A stretch of 64,000 nucleotides of DNA from Mytilinidion resinicola (Eukaryota > Ascomycota > Dothideomycetes > Mytilinidiales > Mytilinidiaceae). A program made the position numbers and the translations under genes. The notes under the pieces were generated by a model. It was not told the origin of the DNA, searched no databases, and saw only the letters and a list, made by a program, of their open reading frames with translations. Of the stretch, positions 30,613-43,543 are shown one piece after another; position 1 is the first letter of the stretch, and each line of letters opens with the position of its first letter. The stretch covers positions 186,001 through 250,000 of the forward strand of contig NW_022985446.1 of NCBI RefSeq assembly GCF_010093595.1, written 5' to 3'.

Positions 30613-33552
30613 ATGGCCGCCCCAGCAGACCACCTCTCCAAGGTGGTGCCCGCCCAGCTTGCGTTTCTCGGAATCTATAATCCCTCGCTCGGCACCACCG
30701 ATGATACCTTCCGCGATCAGGTCGTCTTCTACTACTCCAAGGCGGCAAAGGGGAGGGCAAAGGGCAGCGGGAAGCAGGCAGAGGCAGAACACGATCGCCA
30801 ACTTCGCGAGGATGAGAATGAGAAGTTGCGGCAGATCGGGCTTGCGCAGGGCATGGTGGATTTTGCGCGGTAAGTGGTAAGATACTGTACCAGGCCATGA
30901 GTCTGGGCTTACGGATATACCACTGCTTGAGAGCCACTACGGAAGCTAGACATCACTGTCGAACGCAATCCTGTCGCAGGAGGCCAATAGTCATGAGGTA
31001 GCTCTGATTCCGCTGCATGAATCTTGACTTTGCGCTTAGACCTCTGAACCGCTTTTGGGATACACCGAGCAGTTGCAAACGAGTGCACAAACTTGTGGCC
31101 TGTGTAACTTTATGGGGCTATCTGGGGGAAAATATCTAACAGTTCCCAGGAGTTTCTCCAACGGCGAAGCGGTTGACCATGTGGAAACCGAGAAGGCTAG
31201 GATCGTGATGCATGAGCTAGAGGATGGGTGGTGGATACTAGCTGTAAGCCAGTAAATTGACGTATAGACCTGTCCTAGTCTAATATATTGATCGCCTAGT
31301 CTGTCGACCTCACCCAACTCCCATCCAATACTCCTCCACCCGCTAAAGGCACTACTGCCTCTACACCATCTGTAGAATATTCGTCGCGGGAGGTCAGCCC
31401 TCCGACATTGCTCCTCCAACACCTGAAGAGAGCTCATTCTGTATTCCTCCTGCATCATGGAACGTCACTTGACGAGGTCTATGTCAAGATGGACCGCGCT
31501 AAGTTCTGCCATATCCTGGATAAGTTCTGGACCAAGTTCGCCAACAACTGGGATGTTATGCTCCATGGAAGCCCTGCTGTGGATGTGTTCGGCGGCCTCA
31601 AGCTGGCGGCGGGTGGAGAACTTGGCATGGGAGTTGGAGAAGAAGAGTGGGGAAGTGGTGAGCGGGAGGTACTGGAAGACTATGCGGGGAGAACCGAGGG
31701 GCTAGTGGACTTGATGGTGTCTCGTTTCGGGGAGCCCTCAGCAGTGCAACAACTGGATCCGAGGACGGCCACGGGCAGTAAAAAGCTAGTTGATATGACC
31801 CCGGAGGCTGAGCCGTGGATGGGAAGCGGTCGGTACACTGGTGCGTCTGACGGCGTAGTATTCTCTGGAGTTGGAGCCATCTCTCGAGCCTCGCTGAAGG
31901 ACATCTCTCACTGGGTGGAGTGGATTTATGCCCATGGAGAGTACACATATGGAGTGAAGGATAGCCCAACGTCAGACCGGAGAAAAAGGCGCAGAAAGGG
32001 CCCCAAGGCTGCTTCCAAATCTCCATCACCAGAAGCTTCTCGAAGGCAAGACGCGCCATCCGCTAACGCCCCGAAACGATCTGCTGCTGTTAAGAACGAA
32101 TCTTATCGGCCTGGAATTCCACCGCCAATAGTTTCTGCTGCGGAATCCTCTTTAGCAAAGGCATCATCTAGTATTGATGCTCAGAATACCGAAATGCGGG
32201 CCCCGGAATCCATAAAAGCTTCTCTAGGTGATTCTGAGACTTGGGTGAAGTATCTCACTCTTGGCTATGGGACAACATGGGGAGGCAGCCGGCCTCAAGC
32301 CTCTCGGCAGGTGTCGCAGCAATACGGGGACAGCGAAACCGATGACGCGCGGAGCCAGATGGGAGAGACTAGGATGCGAAATATTGACCCCGATCCTGAT
32401 GTTGACCACGCTGAAGAAAGACGGAAGTGTCAAATCCATCAGGAGAATACTGGATACTTCATAGTTGGCCTGAAAGGAGATATGGATAACGAGGACGAAG
32501 ATGAAGATGCAGATGATGAGCCTAATTGGAACAACAGGATACCGATTCGTACACTTCAAGTCGAGCTTAACAAGGACGCATTAGCCGAATTTCCCGTCGA
32601 GGCCACCGATCCGTTCTCTCCAATTTCTTCCCGCAGCCAATTAATAGAAACTCCCCCAGTATCAGACCCGAAGCACACCAGGCTCCGAGTTATTGTCTAT
32701 GTGGTACGTAGCATTCAGTCTCACTTAAACCTTAAGCCTCGCACTTCAAACAATTTCCCTGACCCCTCGCAGCACCGTCCCTTTGTTTACACCTTCCTCT
32801 TCGACCATCGCACTGAATCCCTCACGCTCGCCCCATTCTACCGAAATCTGCACACTTACTTCTCCCCTTTACATCGCCCGCTCTCCAATTCTACCGCACC
32901 TTCTCGCGTCGCCGCCCGCATCGACGCTGCTAGCTCCCCTTATACCACCACTGCCTCAAACACTTCAAACACGAGCCCCATCTTTGACCTCGTCTACGAC
33001 CCGCGCACTCTGACTGTCCACTCTTCCTTACCCAACATCCCCGAGCCCGGATCCCTCAGCGCTGAAGGTCTCACCGGCAACTGGAGCCGTATCGACGCCC
33101 TGAACGTTCACGCCCAGATCCTCAGCACGGTCTCTAGCACCTGCCGTTCCACTACCGAGATTGAGCGTACCTGCAAGACCGGCCGCGGGTGGTGGGTCGT
33201 GTGGATGCGGCTCCCGCCTTCCCACTCGCAGGACGCCGTGCGCCTCAAGGAGCGCCAGACTAGCCTCAAGCCGTCGGAAACGGATACCGAGCAGACCGAG
33301 TTCGATGCTTGCGACTTGCGGGAAGCGTTTTTGGTTCGCCGTGCGAGGGATGCGGGCGTGGTCGGGAAGCCAAGCGGAGCAGCGGGGCGGATGGGAACTG
33401 CAATGTGGAAAGGTTTTGGAGGTGGAGGAGGGGGGAGCACAGCGGAGAAGATGGGGGGACAGGCAGCTGGATGGGGGCCTAGGGGGTTGGCGGAAGGGAT
33501 TGGAATTGATGCGAGGAAGTATGTGGAGGGGTTGCTTAGTTTGAATAGATGA
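30613..33552 (+). CDS. CCZ1: vacuolar fusion protein Ccz1
   Basis: Exons 30613-30869, 31150-31243, 31300-32703 and 32773-33552 give 844 aa. Family landmarks are QLAFLGIYNPSLGTTDDTF, NEKLRQIGLAQGMVDFAR, FSNGEAVDHVETEKARIVMH, LEDGWWILA, and FVYTFLFDHRTESL in the third longin-like region. Ccz1 pairs with Mon1 as the guanine-nucleotide exchange factor that recruits Rab7/Ypt7 to late endosomes and autophagosomes. The middle is an acidic/basic low-complexity linker. The last intron is 69 nt and in frame, so it can be mistaken for coding; excluding it restores the IVYV-HRPFVYT junction. The first intron is unusually long (280 nt). It diverges from FMT1 across 320 bp. Confidence 0.9.
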
Positions 33553-34271
33553 GGTGGAGTGGAAGAGGTGTTAAGTGGCGGGGTGTAGATACCAGTGTGT
33601 TTTGCCATAGGTCTGTATATACACTCTTGCCAGCTGCTGTCAGAGATCCCTCAACTTATTTTTCCAAAAGTCGTAAGTGATAGGTCTCTGCTCTCCTAGA
33701 AACCATGATCAAAGTTGATCAGCCTCTTCAGACAGAAGTGGAAGCGCGGGTGCATGAGCAACATGTCGTGAACTTTGAGCCTAGATATTTGCAGTATTCG
33801 CACGAGCCCTCTCCTTTGAATTTGCAAGACGCTTATTCTGCCCTTATGGCTATTCACCGAGTTCCTGCGAGTAGAAAGCCATTTGCTAGACTTGCTAGAC
33901 ACGATTAATTTGATCATGTTCTTAGTCAGATATTACGTGGAAAGAGCCGCTAGTCTACTTATAGCTTGGCGACATCTGGACATCCATTCACTCTTCTGAC
34001 GCCATCTTAAATTCGTGCAATATGGCATACGGTGAATGTCGAATCCAGGACCAGCTTGAAGGACTCCTATTGGGTCTACTATGTCCCGGGTGTTCATGGT
34101 TGGTATGTCACATTGGCATCAGAGAACTGAAGAGCTTCTGGAAGTGTACTGAAATACTTACGTTGGAAGTTGACTTTTGCTAATATACTAAACAGACCCG
34201 GACCTTTCTTCATCCCTGTCATCTCCCATCACCTCCTTATTCTCCCTTTCCCTAAGACCAAAACCAACCTA
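33553..34271. other. convergent spacer
   Basis: Between CCZ1 and ADE13. A 66-codon frame at 33704-33908 has no recognisable content. No repeats noted. Confidence 0.5.
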
Positions 34272-35773
34272 CTAAACATGCAACTCCGCCGCCTCCCCAG
34301 ACTTGATCTTTCCGGCATCGAAATACTTCTTTAGCGCAGGCGTAACATCTTTCTCGTAGAAACTCGTCACCTGCTCTGGTGCACGCCCTATAAAAGTCTG
34401 CGGGTCCATCAACTTCTCCAAGTCCGGCACGATGGGGTCAAAGAACGGCGTCTTGCGAATCCGGTCAATGAGATCGTTGTCGCGGCCAAACTGCTTCACC
34501 TCGCGGCCCGCTTCGTGCGACAGCACCCGCACCTCCTCGTGCGCCTGCTGCCGACTGCCCCCCTTGGCGACGAGCGCCATGATGATGTTCTCGGTCGCCA
34601 TGAAGGGCAGCTCGGCCTCGACGCGCTTCTTGATCACGGCTGGATACACGACCATGCCCGACGAGATGTTGTTAAGAAGAATCAGCGACGCGTCCGCGCA
34701 AAGATACGACTGCGGGATGCAGATGCGGCGGATAGCCGAGTCGTCGAGCGTCCGCTCAAACCACTGCGCCGCATACGTGTCCATCGCGTCCTTGGGCAGG
34801 TTCTGCAGCTTGCGCCCCAGCGAGCACAGCCGCTCGCTGCGCATGGGGTTGCGCTTGTACGCCATGGCCGAGGACCCGATCTGCATGCTCTCGAAGGGCT
34901 CCTCGAGCTCCTTGAACGCGGCGAGGTGGCGGATGTCCTGCCCGATACGCTCGCAGGTGGCCCCGAAGGAGCCCAGGGCTTGCAGCACGTCGCCGTCGAT
35001 CTTGCGCGTGTAGGTCTGCGAGGAGATGATGAAAGCCGAGGTGAAGTTTGCTTTCTTCGTGACGAGCGCGTCGAGGGCTTCGACTTTGGAGTGGTCGCCC
35101 GCGAAGATTTGGAGGAAGGAGGCTTGGGTTCCCGTAGTGCCTTTGACGCCGCGGAAGCGGAGGTCGTCGCGCGCGCGCTCGAGATTGCGCAGGTCCATGA
35201 GGAGGTCTTGGATCCAGAGGCAGGTGCGCTTGCCGACGGTGGTGAGTTGGGCGGGTTGGAGATGGGTGTAGGCGAGGCATGCGAGGTCTTTGTGCTCTTT
35301 TGCGAAGGAGGAGAGCTTTTCGATCACGGTTGCTAGCTTGGGGAGCAGGATATCAAGACCATCACGGAGGAAGATCTGGCTATATTAGCATTATGCAGGG
35401 GAAATGATTGAGGGGTAAATACAAGATCCGCATTGTCAGTGCAATAACAAGATGTTGCACCCCAATGAATGATTCCTGCAGCAGCTGGTGCTTTCACCCC
35501 AAAGGTGTGCACGTGAGCCATAACATCGTGCCTCCTAATCTTCTCTTCCTCGGCAGCTACAGCGAATTCCTCGTCTTGGATGACCTGGTGTGCTTTCATC
35601 TGCTGAATCGCCTCGTCGCTAATGTCTAATCCTAGCTCTTTCTCAGACTCGGCCAACCAGACCCACAATTGCCTCCATGTACTGAAGCGGTTGCGGGGAC
35701 TGAAGAGGTATTTCATTTCAGTGCTCGCATAGCGAGAATTCAGCGGGTCCTGGTACACGTCGTTGGCCGACAT
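34272..35773 (-). CDS. ADE13: adenylosuccinate lyase
   Basis: Exons 35773-35423 and 35375-34272 (47-nt intron) give 484 aa. The family signature [20 protein letters not shown] is complete. Also visible are [18 protein letters not shown] with the substrate-binding His/Thr/Ser, and [19 protein letters not shown] with the catalytic His region. The enzyme performs two steps of purine synthesis: fumarate release from SAICAR and from adenylosuccinate. ATG at 35773 is chosen because [17 protein letters not shown] matches the usual N terminus; an upstream in-frame TTG is not a start. Confidence 0.96.
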
Positions 35774-36843
35774 ATTGGGCAAGTGGTGGTGATGTGCGAG
35801 AGTGTGGTAGAGTATCTCGGATGGCGGATGGGGCTTTTATGAGTGTGAGTCCTTCACCATCCAGGGCACGGCTTTCACGTGGAGGGCAGAAAAACGAATG
35901 ACATGAGCCCACGGCGGAGAAAATGTCGCCGATGGTCGGAAGGGTATTCTGGACTTTGGGTGCCAAGCCCAGCTTTGCCCGCGACCGCTCCCGTCGTCCG
36001 TGTTGTGGATTTGGATTTCTGTGGTGTTGGTGTCATGAAGTGATTGTACCTCTACCTCTTCTATCTCTCTGACTCTGTCGAAGCTCTGTCAAAAGCTTCC
36101 ACAATTTCGACAACGTTGACTTACGATGCATGCTTCAAGGCCGTAGATATTTTTGTAGGCATGTTCTATCGAGGATAGAAAAGTAGAAGTATCGCAATGT
36201 GCACAGGGGAAAGAGCCATGTATAACTATTCAGATCGAATACCCTCAGCTTAATATCATAAGCCTTGGCATCTCTGGCATCTCTCCTAAAATTAGGGCCG
36301 TCGAAATTACCGTGACGCTGGGACTTCTTTCGAGGCTCCACCCGGGCGATCCGCAACTCTAAATGCAGATTGGCGAACACTGGCACTTTTGGCACTGATC
36401 CCCCTTTATTGTAGACCCTTATGCCTCGCAATGCCTGCTGTTTCTGACTCTCACCATCTTTAGGAAAGTCAGCGTGTTTTGTTTGTTCAGCACGGCGTGC
36501 TTCCCCCATCCGAGGACCGTTCGAAGAGCAAACGCGCGTCTTTGCCCACGCTCTGGCGGCTGTGCTGGGGCCCTGCACAACCCAATCAGATAACAGTGCC
36601 GTAGAAGCCGGCGTGTTAATCGAGCGCCGGCTGGCACTTGCACCCAACGCATTTTTATCAATAGACATGACGTCGACTGGGAGCACGACCTGGCCAAGAC
36701 AAAAGTCGTTGCTGCGCCGTCTTCGACGCTGGTAAACACCACGGGCAGCCTTCTGCCACAGCGTCGCTGTCCATCCTCGTCTTTCTCGGCTCTGCGGTTC
36801 TGCGGCTCTGTGGCTCTGTGTCTTCCTATTCTCCATCGCTAGC
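35774..36843. promoter_or_regulatory. divergent promoter region, ADE13 and SUR7-family gene
   Basis: 1.07 kb between divergent starts. The long minus frame 36135-36845 overlaps the promoter of the SUR7-family gene and has no recognisable domain. Repeated ggctctgcggttctgcggct units sit near 36788-36815. Confidence 0.45.
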
Positions 36844-37874
36844 ATGTTTAATCGAAAGAAGTCCGAGAGCCCTGGCAGCCTGCCCAGCTACGATGCTGAG
36901 CAGCACCTTTCGACACAGCAAGTCCACCGGGCCACCCGGACCCGCAAAATCTTCTCTGTCCTCACAGCCGTCTTCCTATTCATTTCCGTTATTTTCGTCA
37001 TTATGGTGGAGGTCGGCCAGACGTACAATCGATCCGTCCTCAGAGACATTTATTTCATCAAACTCGACCTAAGCCACATCATCCCCGCCGCCGTTCCGAA
37101 CTCGGTTCTTATCAATTCAATTGCCCGGACGCTCGGTCTTCACGACTTCTATACAGTGGGGCTTTGGGGATACTGCGAAGGATACAATGGCGACGGCGTC
37201 ACCAATTGCTCGCCTCCTAAAACTCTGTACTGGTTTAATCCAGTCGAAATCCTGCAAAGCGAGCTCTTAGCAGGTGCCTCAAGTGTGTAGATTTTCTATA
37301 TTCAATTTGCCAATTTGACTTAAGTTCCGAATAAAACCGCTCTATCCATACAGCTTAACAGTACCTAATCGAATGCCCAGTCAATCTTCCTGCCGACGTC
37401 AATAACATCCTCAAACTCATCCACATCGTCTCGAATGTTATGTTCGGCTTCTACCTCGCCGGAGCGTGTCTCTCGACCGTCATGATCTTCATCGTTCCCC
37501 TATCAATTTATTCGCGCTGGGCATCCTTCGCTATTGCCTTCTTCACCTTCCTAGCGGCTCTCTTCATCACCGTCGGAACCGTTATTGCTACCGTCATGTT
37601 CATTATCTTCCGAAACGTCATCAGGGGCGTTGCAGAGATCAACATCCAGGCGACAATTGGTATCAATATGTTCGCTTTGATGTGGGTAGCTGCCGCCTTC
37701 TCCATCTTTGCGTGGTTGGTCCAAACTGGATTGTGCTGTTGCTGTGCCAGCAGAAGGGATGTCAAGACGGGACGGAAGAAGGGTAACAAGCACGCATACA
37801 CCGACACTCCGGCCGGCGAGACGGAAAAGCCCAAAGCGAGGAGGCGGTTTCGTCTTGGGAAGAAGGCTTCTTGA
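36844..37874 (+). CDS. SUR7/PalI-family eisosome membrane protein
   Basis: Exons 36844-37282 and 37381-37874 give 310 aa. The junction (donor GTGTGT, acceptor CCCAG) restores ELLAGASINLPADVNN, as in relatives. There are four predicted membrane spans: FSVLTAVFLFISVIFVIMVE, then three after the loop (MFGFYLAGACLSTVMIFIV; FAIAFFTFLAALFITVGTVI; FALMWVAAAFSIFAWLVQTG). The extracellular loop has the claudin-like GLWGYCEGYNGDG and NCSPPK cysteines. The C-terminal tail is basic and follows a CCCC cluster that could be acylated. Family members mark MCC/eisosome domains and affect wall and membrane stress tolerance. Confidence 0.88.
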
Positions 37875-38585
37875 ACAGCCCTGGAGCTAAAGTATCACAT
37901 GAGAGGGACTCGCCCAGAGAAACCCTTGCTCAAGGGCCTTAAGACGCCGCTCCGTGTCTTGGGTTGGACTGGGCATGGGGCAGCACAGAGGTGGCTTTGA
38001 GACTGCTTGTCACGGTCTGAGCTTATAGACGCGACAGAGTGCAACGAAAAGCGGATCTTTTCATCATATATATTCTTTCTTGTAATGGACTAGACCTTCA
38101 GCATGGCAAGCGGGCGTTTGGAACGACTGTTTCGGGTCCCGGATATAGACCAGCATTTGAATTAATAGTGCTTTAACACTGCACACTTTGCTATGACTAC
38201 ATGGCACCCTTATAGTCAGCAGTGAATATCTCTGCGGCGAATGGATTGCGTGGTGGAAGTCTTGCATGCGCCCAGACCGTGAATAGCTGCATCGAAGTGT
38301 GGCTGGTGACGCCATCTTCCGGATCGCAGCAGGGAATTTCTCGCCTGGGCGTGCTCATCTCGGCCAGCTGCAACTCGGCACTCCTTTTCTCCCTCACACC
38401 TGTTGCGCCCCATCAGGCTTCCCGTGGAGTGAACCGCCAGCCATTGACCCTCCACGTCGCCGCTGGTGTTCCCTGATCCTCTGCCTGCCTTCAACACGTC
38501 ACTGCACGTCGTTGCCAGTCCTGGAACCACCCCCAGCGCGCCTACCCTATCACGCCTCCACCACGAGAACCCCCGTTTTCTTATA
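37875..38585. other. intergenic stretch
   Basis: Downstream of the SUR7-family gene and promoter/leader of PCT1. Opposing short frames only; C-rich before 38586. Confidence 0.5.
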
Positions 38586-40114
38586 ATGCCGCCCAAACGC
38601 AAGCGAGCCGTCTCCTCTGTACAGAAGATGGACGTCCAGCCCTCATCCCGCGACGCCTCCGGCGAGGATGCCGAGGACCCAATACTCCAAGAAGTTACTG
38701 CCACGAAGCGAGCCAGGTCCAGCAAATCTGAAAATGGTGCCGGGGCTGTGGATGGTACGGCCGAGCGCAGCGCATCTCGAGCGAGCCGGAAGAGCAGGCA
38801 TTCGACGTCGTCCGCGGACAGCGAAAGGCAGGCCGCACTGGAGAGAGCTGCCCATGGCGAGAGTGGTGAAGCCGGGACGATGAGAATGGAGGACCCTCCG
38901 AAGGCTGGGCTGGTTGACCCTGTGGGCTATAGTACCAATCCACCGCCCGAGGGTAGGCCCGTCAGGGTTTACGCGGATGGAGTCTTCGATCTGTTCCATA
39001 TTGGGTATGCCGCGATCCCACTCGACCGCTTCAATGGAGCCACGCAAGCTAACGGCAGCTTACAGACACATGCGCCAGCTGCAGCAAGCCAAGACTGCCT
39101 TCCCGGATGTCTACCTCATTGTTGGTGTCACCGGTGACAAGGAAACACACAAGAGGAAGGGTCTTACTGTGCTCTCGGCTAAGGAACGTGCTGAGAGCGT
39201 GCGGCATTGCAAATGGGTCGATGAGGTTGTGGAAGATTGCCCCTGGATCATTGCGGACGCTCCCGAGTTCATTGAGCTGCATAAGATTGATTACGTTGCT
39301 CACGACGACATCCCATACGGCGCCGACGAGGGAGATGATATCTACGCGCCAATCAAGGAAAAGGGCATGTTCTTGGTCACCCAAAGAACTGAAGGCCTCA
39401 GCACGACTGGTATTATCACAAAGTCCGTATTCGAATTTAGCCACGTTGATCATTCACTAACGTCTTTAGGATTGTACGCGACTACGACAAGTACATCAGC
39501 CGGCAACTCAATCGCGGAACTTCTCGTAAAGAGCTCAATGTTTCATGGCTCAAGAAGAACGAGCTCGAAATCAAGCGAAACATGATTGAGCTACGAGACA
39601 GTATCAAGACCAATTGGCAAACTACTGGTCAAGAGCTGGGCAAGGACCTGCGTCAATTTTGGCAGTCTAGCAGGCCAGCCAGCCCTGCCCGAACGCCGAC
39701 AACGGAAAAGACCGAAGATGGAGCGAAGTCGCCAACATTTACGACCGCTTCGCCATCTGCTCTTTCACGCCTCAATCATTTGGACATTCCAAGAGGCTCA
39801 CCGGCTCATGGAGGGCGTGAATCATCCGACTTCACAGCCGGGTATAATCTCGGTTTGATCGGAGGTGTCCGATCTTGGGTAAGCTTAAACACAGCCCTCA
39901 CAGTGGCATGACAATGGCGAGCTTCTCACTGACAAGCACGTAGATGGCTCGCAGCCGCCGTAATCTAAATGACAGCCGACCGGACAGCCCCGACAGTGGG
40001 GAAGGCAGCTCAGACGAGCGGAGCGTCAAGGAACCATCGCGCGCCCAGTCGCGAGGCCGGCGGGGCAAACAAGTCGAGCCCGTAGATGCCCAGATGGAGG
40101 ATCGGACGCAATAA
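38586..40114 (+). CDS. PCT1: choline-phosphate cytidylyltransferase
   Basis: Exons 38586-39004, 39066-39422, 39470-39878 and 39944-40114 give 451 aa. The catalytic core contains VRVYADGVFDLFHIGHMRQL with the HIGH nucleotidyl-transfer motif. It continues with VGVTGDKETHKRKG, HDDIPYGADEGDDIYAPIKE and RTEGLSTTGIITKIVRDYD, the RTEGIS-type CTP site. The N terminus (PPKRKR) is a nuclear localisation-like basic cluster. The region after the core is an amphipathic lipid-sensing helix followed by a Ser/Pro-rich phosphorylation-type tail. It makes CDP-choline, the rate-limiting step of the Kennedy pathway. The first intron splits the HIGH motif between G and H. Confidence 0.96.
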
Positions 40115-41106
40115 GCGCCCTATTTGTCGCGGCGTTTTCAAGCTGTCGCGTAACGCTATGCTGGGTTTGTAACGTCGTCTCATTCGGTCCAGATGCTATT
40201 TTTCACAGCCCTTGTGCGCCCCCAGCTAGCTCTCTCTCTTTGAATCAGCCTCAAAATTCAGGAATAGGGAAACAAGATTTCAGATTTTCGCTTCATTGCT
40301 CAGCTCTCTTTGGTGCCGTTGGGCGTGTGCTGCTCGTACCTGGTACAAGAGAGTGGCAGGCAAGCAAACGACGCGCCGCCGTTCGGCCCGCCCTGCTCTT
40401 GCCGCATCATACGCTTATCTGACAGCGAGATGCGATGCGGTGGCGCGGCTGCGGTGTTCGCCTTACCTTACGACTGTTGTAATACGAAAGTGTGTTTTTT
40501 GAATGACGGTGTTTCCATCCCATCTCCTCATTATATGTCAGTGCTGATGCGTAGGGCTATTTTGCTTGCTACTGATATACTCACTCATCACTCTTCTGCT
40601 TTCCACGCGGTACTTTTTGAGCATTGCCAGTTGTTCGAGATGATGAATTGTTCAAGAGAGCAATCAGGGTGGTTGTTTGGGGCGTTCTTTATCAGTGCGG
40701 TGCCTGCCTACTTAGATCTTTGAGATCGATCTCTTTCTGTTCTGACGCTAGACGATCGTTCGTTGTTCGCAGGACTAAGGCTTGAGACACGACAAGATAC
40801 AAGTATCGTACTGCTTTGCGGAGCTCCAAGACGCCTAAGACATAGGGACTGTCGGCTTACATACCTCGCTATTCATATCTCGAGACGACATCGTCGTTCG
40901 TACCAACCTTGGAACAAACTGCAGCAAGAAGCCTACGAGATCCAGCGGAGGAGAGCCGAAGTCTCATTATACACACTCACCCACCTCACTCACCTAGAAG
41001 CATCAAGCACTCTCCGGTCCAGTTGCTACAATCGCCAGACCTTAACAACCAACCTCAACGCCCAAACCTCACCATCACCCGGCACTACAACCAGCCATCA
41101 ACAAGA
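40115..41106. other. intergenic stretch
   Basis: No gene recognised. From about 40970 the sequence is C/A-rich (caccatcacccggcactaca), like a leader for the small frame at 41107. Confidence 0.45.
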
Positions 41107-41352
41107 ATGTGCGCAATCTTCTTCGCCGTCTTCGGCTGCGGGTGTCCACCGTTGCCGTACCCGCCGTACCAGCAACCTTGCGCCAAGGCACTCTGTCTAC
41201 AACCGGTCAGAGCCTGTGGACCGGGGTTTCGGAGATCGAGAACAATGGTTGTACGTGGGGAGTGTGGGATGTGTCGACAGATAAGGGGGGAGAGGCATAG
41301 GGCGGAGAGACTGAGGGTTAGGAGGGGGCGGTGGATTAGGGGGGGCTGGTAG
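41107..41352 (+). CDS. possible small Cys-rich protein, 81 aa
   Basis: The frame starts in good context (acaagaATGtgc) after a CA-rich leader-like stretch. It has nine Cys in the first 56 residues, with CGCPPLPYPPYQQPC in the middle, and then a basic tail. It lacks a convincing signal peptide, and no family is recognised. Codon use in the basic tail looks noncoding, so an intron or chance frame is possible. Confidence 0.25.
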   Translation: MCAIFFAVFGCGCPPLPYPPYQQPCAKALCLQPVRACGPGFRRSRTMVVRGECGMCRQIRGERHRAERLRVRRGRWIRGGW

Positions 41353-43543
41353 GGACTCTAGGGAGACTACAGGAAGGTGACGTAAGGAGTACGATAGGGC
41401 TAAGGAGTGGTGTTGGGGCGGACCAATCTCATCTGTATCATCTTTGGAGCGGGGTTGAGACGGAAACTGGTACTGTTGGAGTGTCTCGAGTTCTGATGCG
41501 CAGTGAGGCTGTCAAAGAGGAGCTAGCTCCCAGGATGCTGGTTTGACATCGGAGGATTTGCATCTGGAAAATGTCATCCTGAACAACTGGGTCTTCTAGA
41601 ACTCGGCCACGCCGCCTTAGCGGATCTACCTTCTGAAACGTACTTGTCATCGTGCTAGATCACATGTCCCTGGCGGGCCTGCTGCGGAGGTCGAATTAAA
41701 GTGTGCCGTCAGGGGGTGGGCCGACCGCCTTGCTGGAGTGTGGCCATTCACGAGCAGTTACGACGTAGACTGGTTGTTAGTCCATCTCGTCCCAGGCAAC
41801 AGGGCGAGCAAGAGGGGAGCCTATTGCCTTCTTCCATTATATTTATAGAGGAGCGTGGGCACCTTGGCCCCTTCACTCTTCTCCCAGTCTGTGCATGATC
41901 GACAGTTCCATCTTGAAGCCTGAGGATGTTGCACTACTACAGATGGGATCTCCCAGCATATAAGGTATCCACTCACCCCCGAGCATCACGCTCACTCGTT
42001 GCTCTGCTTTTTGATCGCTTCATAGTGATCTGACGCTCTCCACCACCCGCCTCGCCCTCGATCGTCGTCGTCGCCTTGCTCGGTTTGTCTAAGGCCGACT
42101 GTCCGTGGTGGTTTGACAGACACAGAGTCGACCATGCACGCAACACCCGCGCTGACCAGCACCCGCAAGCTGCCGGCCGGAGCCTGCTTGCCCCTCGGGT
42201 GCGCTGATTGAGCTGCGGCTGAGCCTGCGCGTGGCTCCATAACGGCGACATCAAGCTCACGATGCTGGGGGTCCTGGTGTTGCTGCGTCGTCCACCAGGC
42301 CACCACTCTGCAAGGCTGCACCGCGCCCACTCAGTACACGTGGAGTACTGACACGATATCTTGACAGCGTCCTCGTCGACTGCACGCTCCCACGTCTTGC
42401 TATCCGTACCGCAGGAGGCCCTCCGTGGGCGTACGCGGACTTGCTTTTTGCGGCATGCACTGATGCGCCGACAGCCTCACCCGAGCTCAACGCTTCGCCC
42501 CTCGCCGTAACTCTCGTCAGCCTCACTTTTTCTCGTGGCGCTGGTCACCGACTCAGACATGGGGTTGCATGGTGCACGCCAGGATTGCCGCCATTATTGC
42601 TCTTCCAGCTCACCAATTTCGCTTGCGTGAGCGGCTAGGAGCGAAGCGGTTTCCGACCTGCATCCCGCATTGGATGCTCTGAATTTCCATCACCTCAACC
42701 CAGCGCACTCGACGATGTGGTGCCTTCGAGCACCAACCCGGCCTTCCAGGGAACGCCCCCGGGGCGGTGAGCCCAGTCAGTCCCCGACGCTGCCGGACTC
42801 TTTGCAGGGCGGGCGGCTCTGAGGATCGTAGGTTGGTCTGGGCAGACGTGAGGCCGTGGACCCTAGTGGTGATCTTACAGTGCGGGTTTGTCTCTCAAGT
42901 CAGTGCTTTTTAAATAGCGGTGGCTTTCTTCGCCTTGCCATGATTATCCAGCGAATCCACGTCTCCGGATTTTCTTGTGGCGCATTGATTATTGCACAAA
43001 AGGGCGAATTCCTCACCTTACATTCCCTTCCGAAGCAGCACAAAGCCTCCCGATAGCCGTCGAGACGTCTAGCCCTTCATAACTTCTGCTGTATTGTTGC
43101 TTCATCACCTTGGGCGCCCCTTGGCCCTTCCGCAAACGTCACCCGTTCATTCCCTTGTATCTCGCCATGTATCTTGCATCGTAGGCTCTCCCTCTCCCTC
43201 CCTTCCGTCAACACCCATGAAAAATCAAAGCCAAAGCCACCGTCGACGTGCGTGATTGTCTGACTCGGCTGGCCAATCTCTGGTTTGTCCTCTGGTTCAT
43301 GCAATGCAACTACCCGCGTCGTCAAACTGCCCATCGACACGTTTATTAGCCCTTCACCTGTGCCCCCTCGCAAACTCAAGCTTGTATGGTTTGACGCTGA
43401 CCTGAGACAGTTCGTAGTCATTTCCTGCACTCTCCGGACCGTTCGCGCTTATTACGCATATCACCAGCCATAATCCCCCCCGTGTGCTCGTTTAGCCTCT
43501 TTTGCCTGTCGCTTCTCACTTGCCCTTCGCTGGTCGACAGTCC
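41353..43543. other. 2.2-kb gene-poor stretch
   Basis: Short overlapping frames on both strands and no domain or splice-supported exon. The last part (about 43100-43540) probably contains the promoter and leader of the TCP11-type gene. Confidence 0.5.

Noticed and set aside
34515..35336. 273-codon plus frame
   Set aside because: Antisense to the ADE13 second exon.
36135..36845. 236-codon minus frame
   Set aside because: Lies in the divergent promoter of ADE13 and the SUR7-family gene; no domain and repetitive ends.
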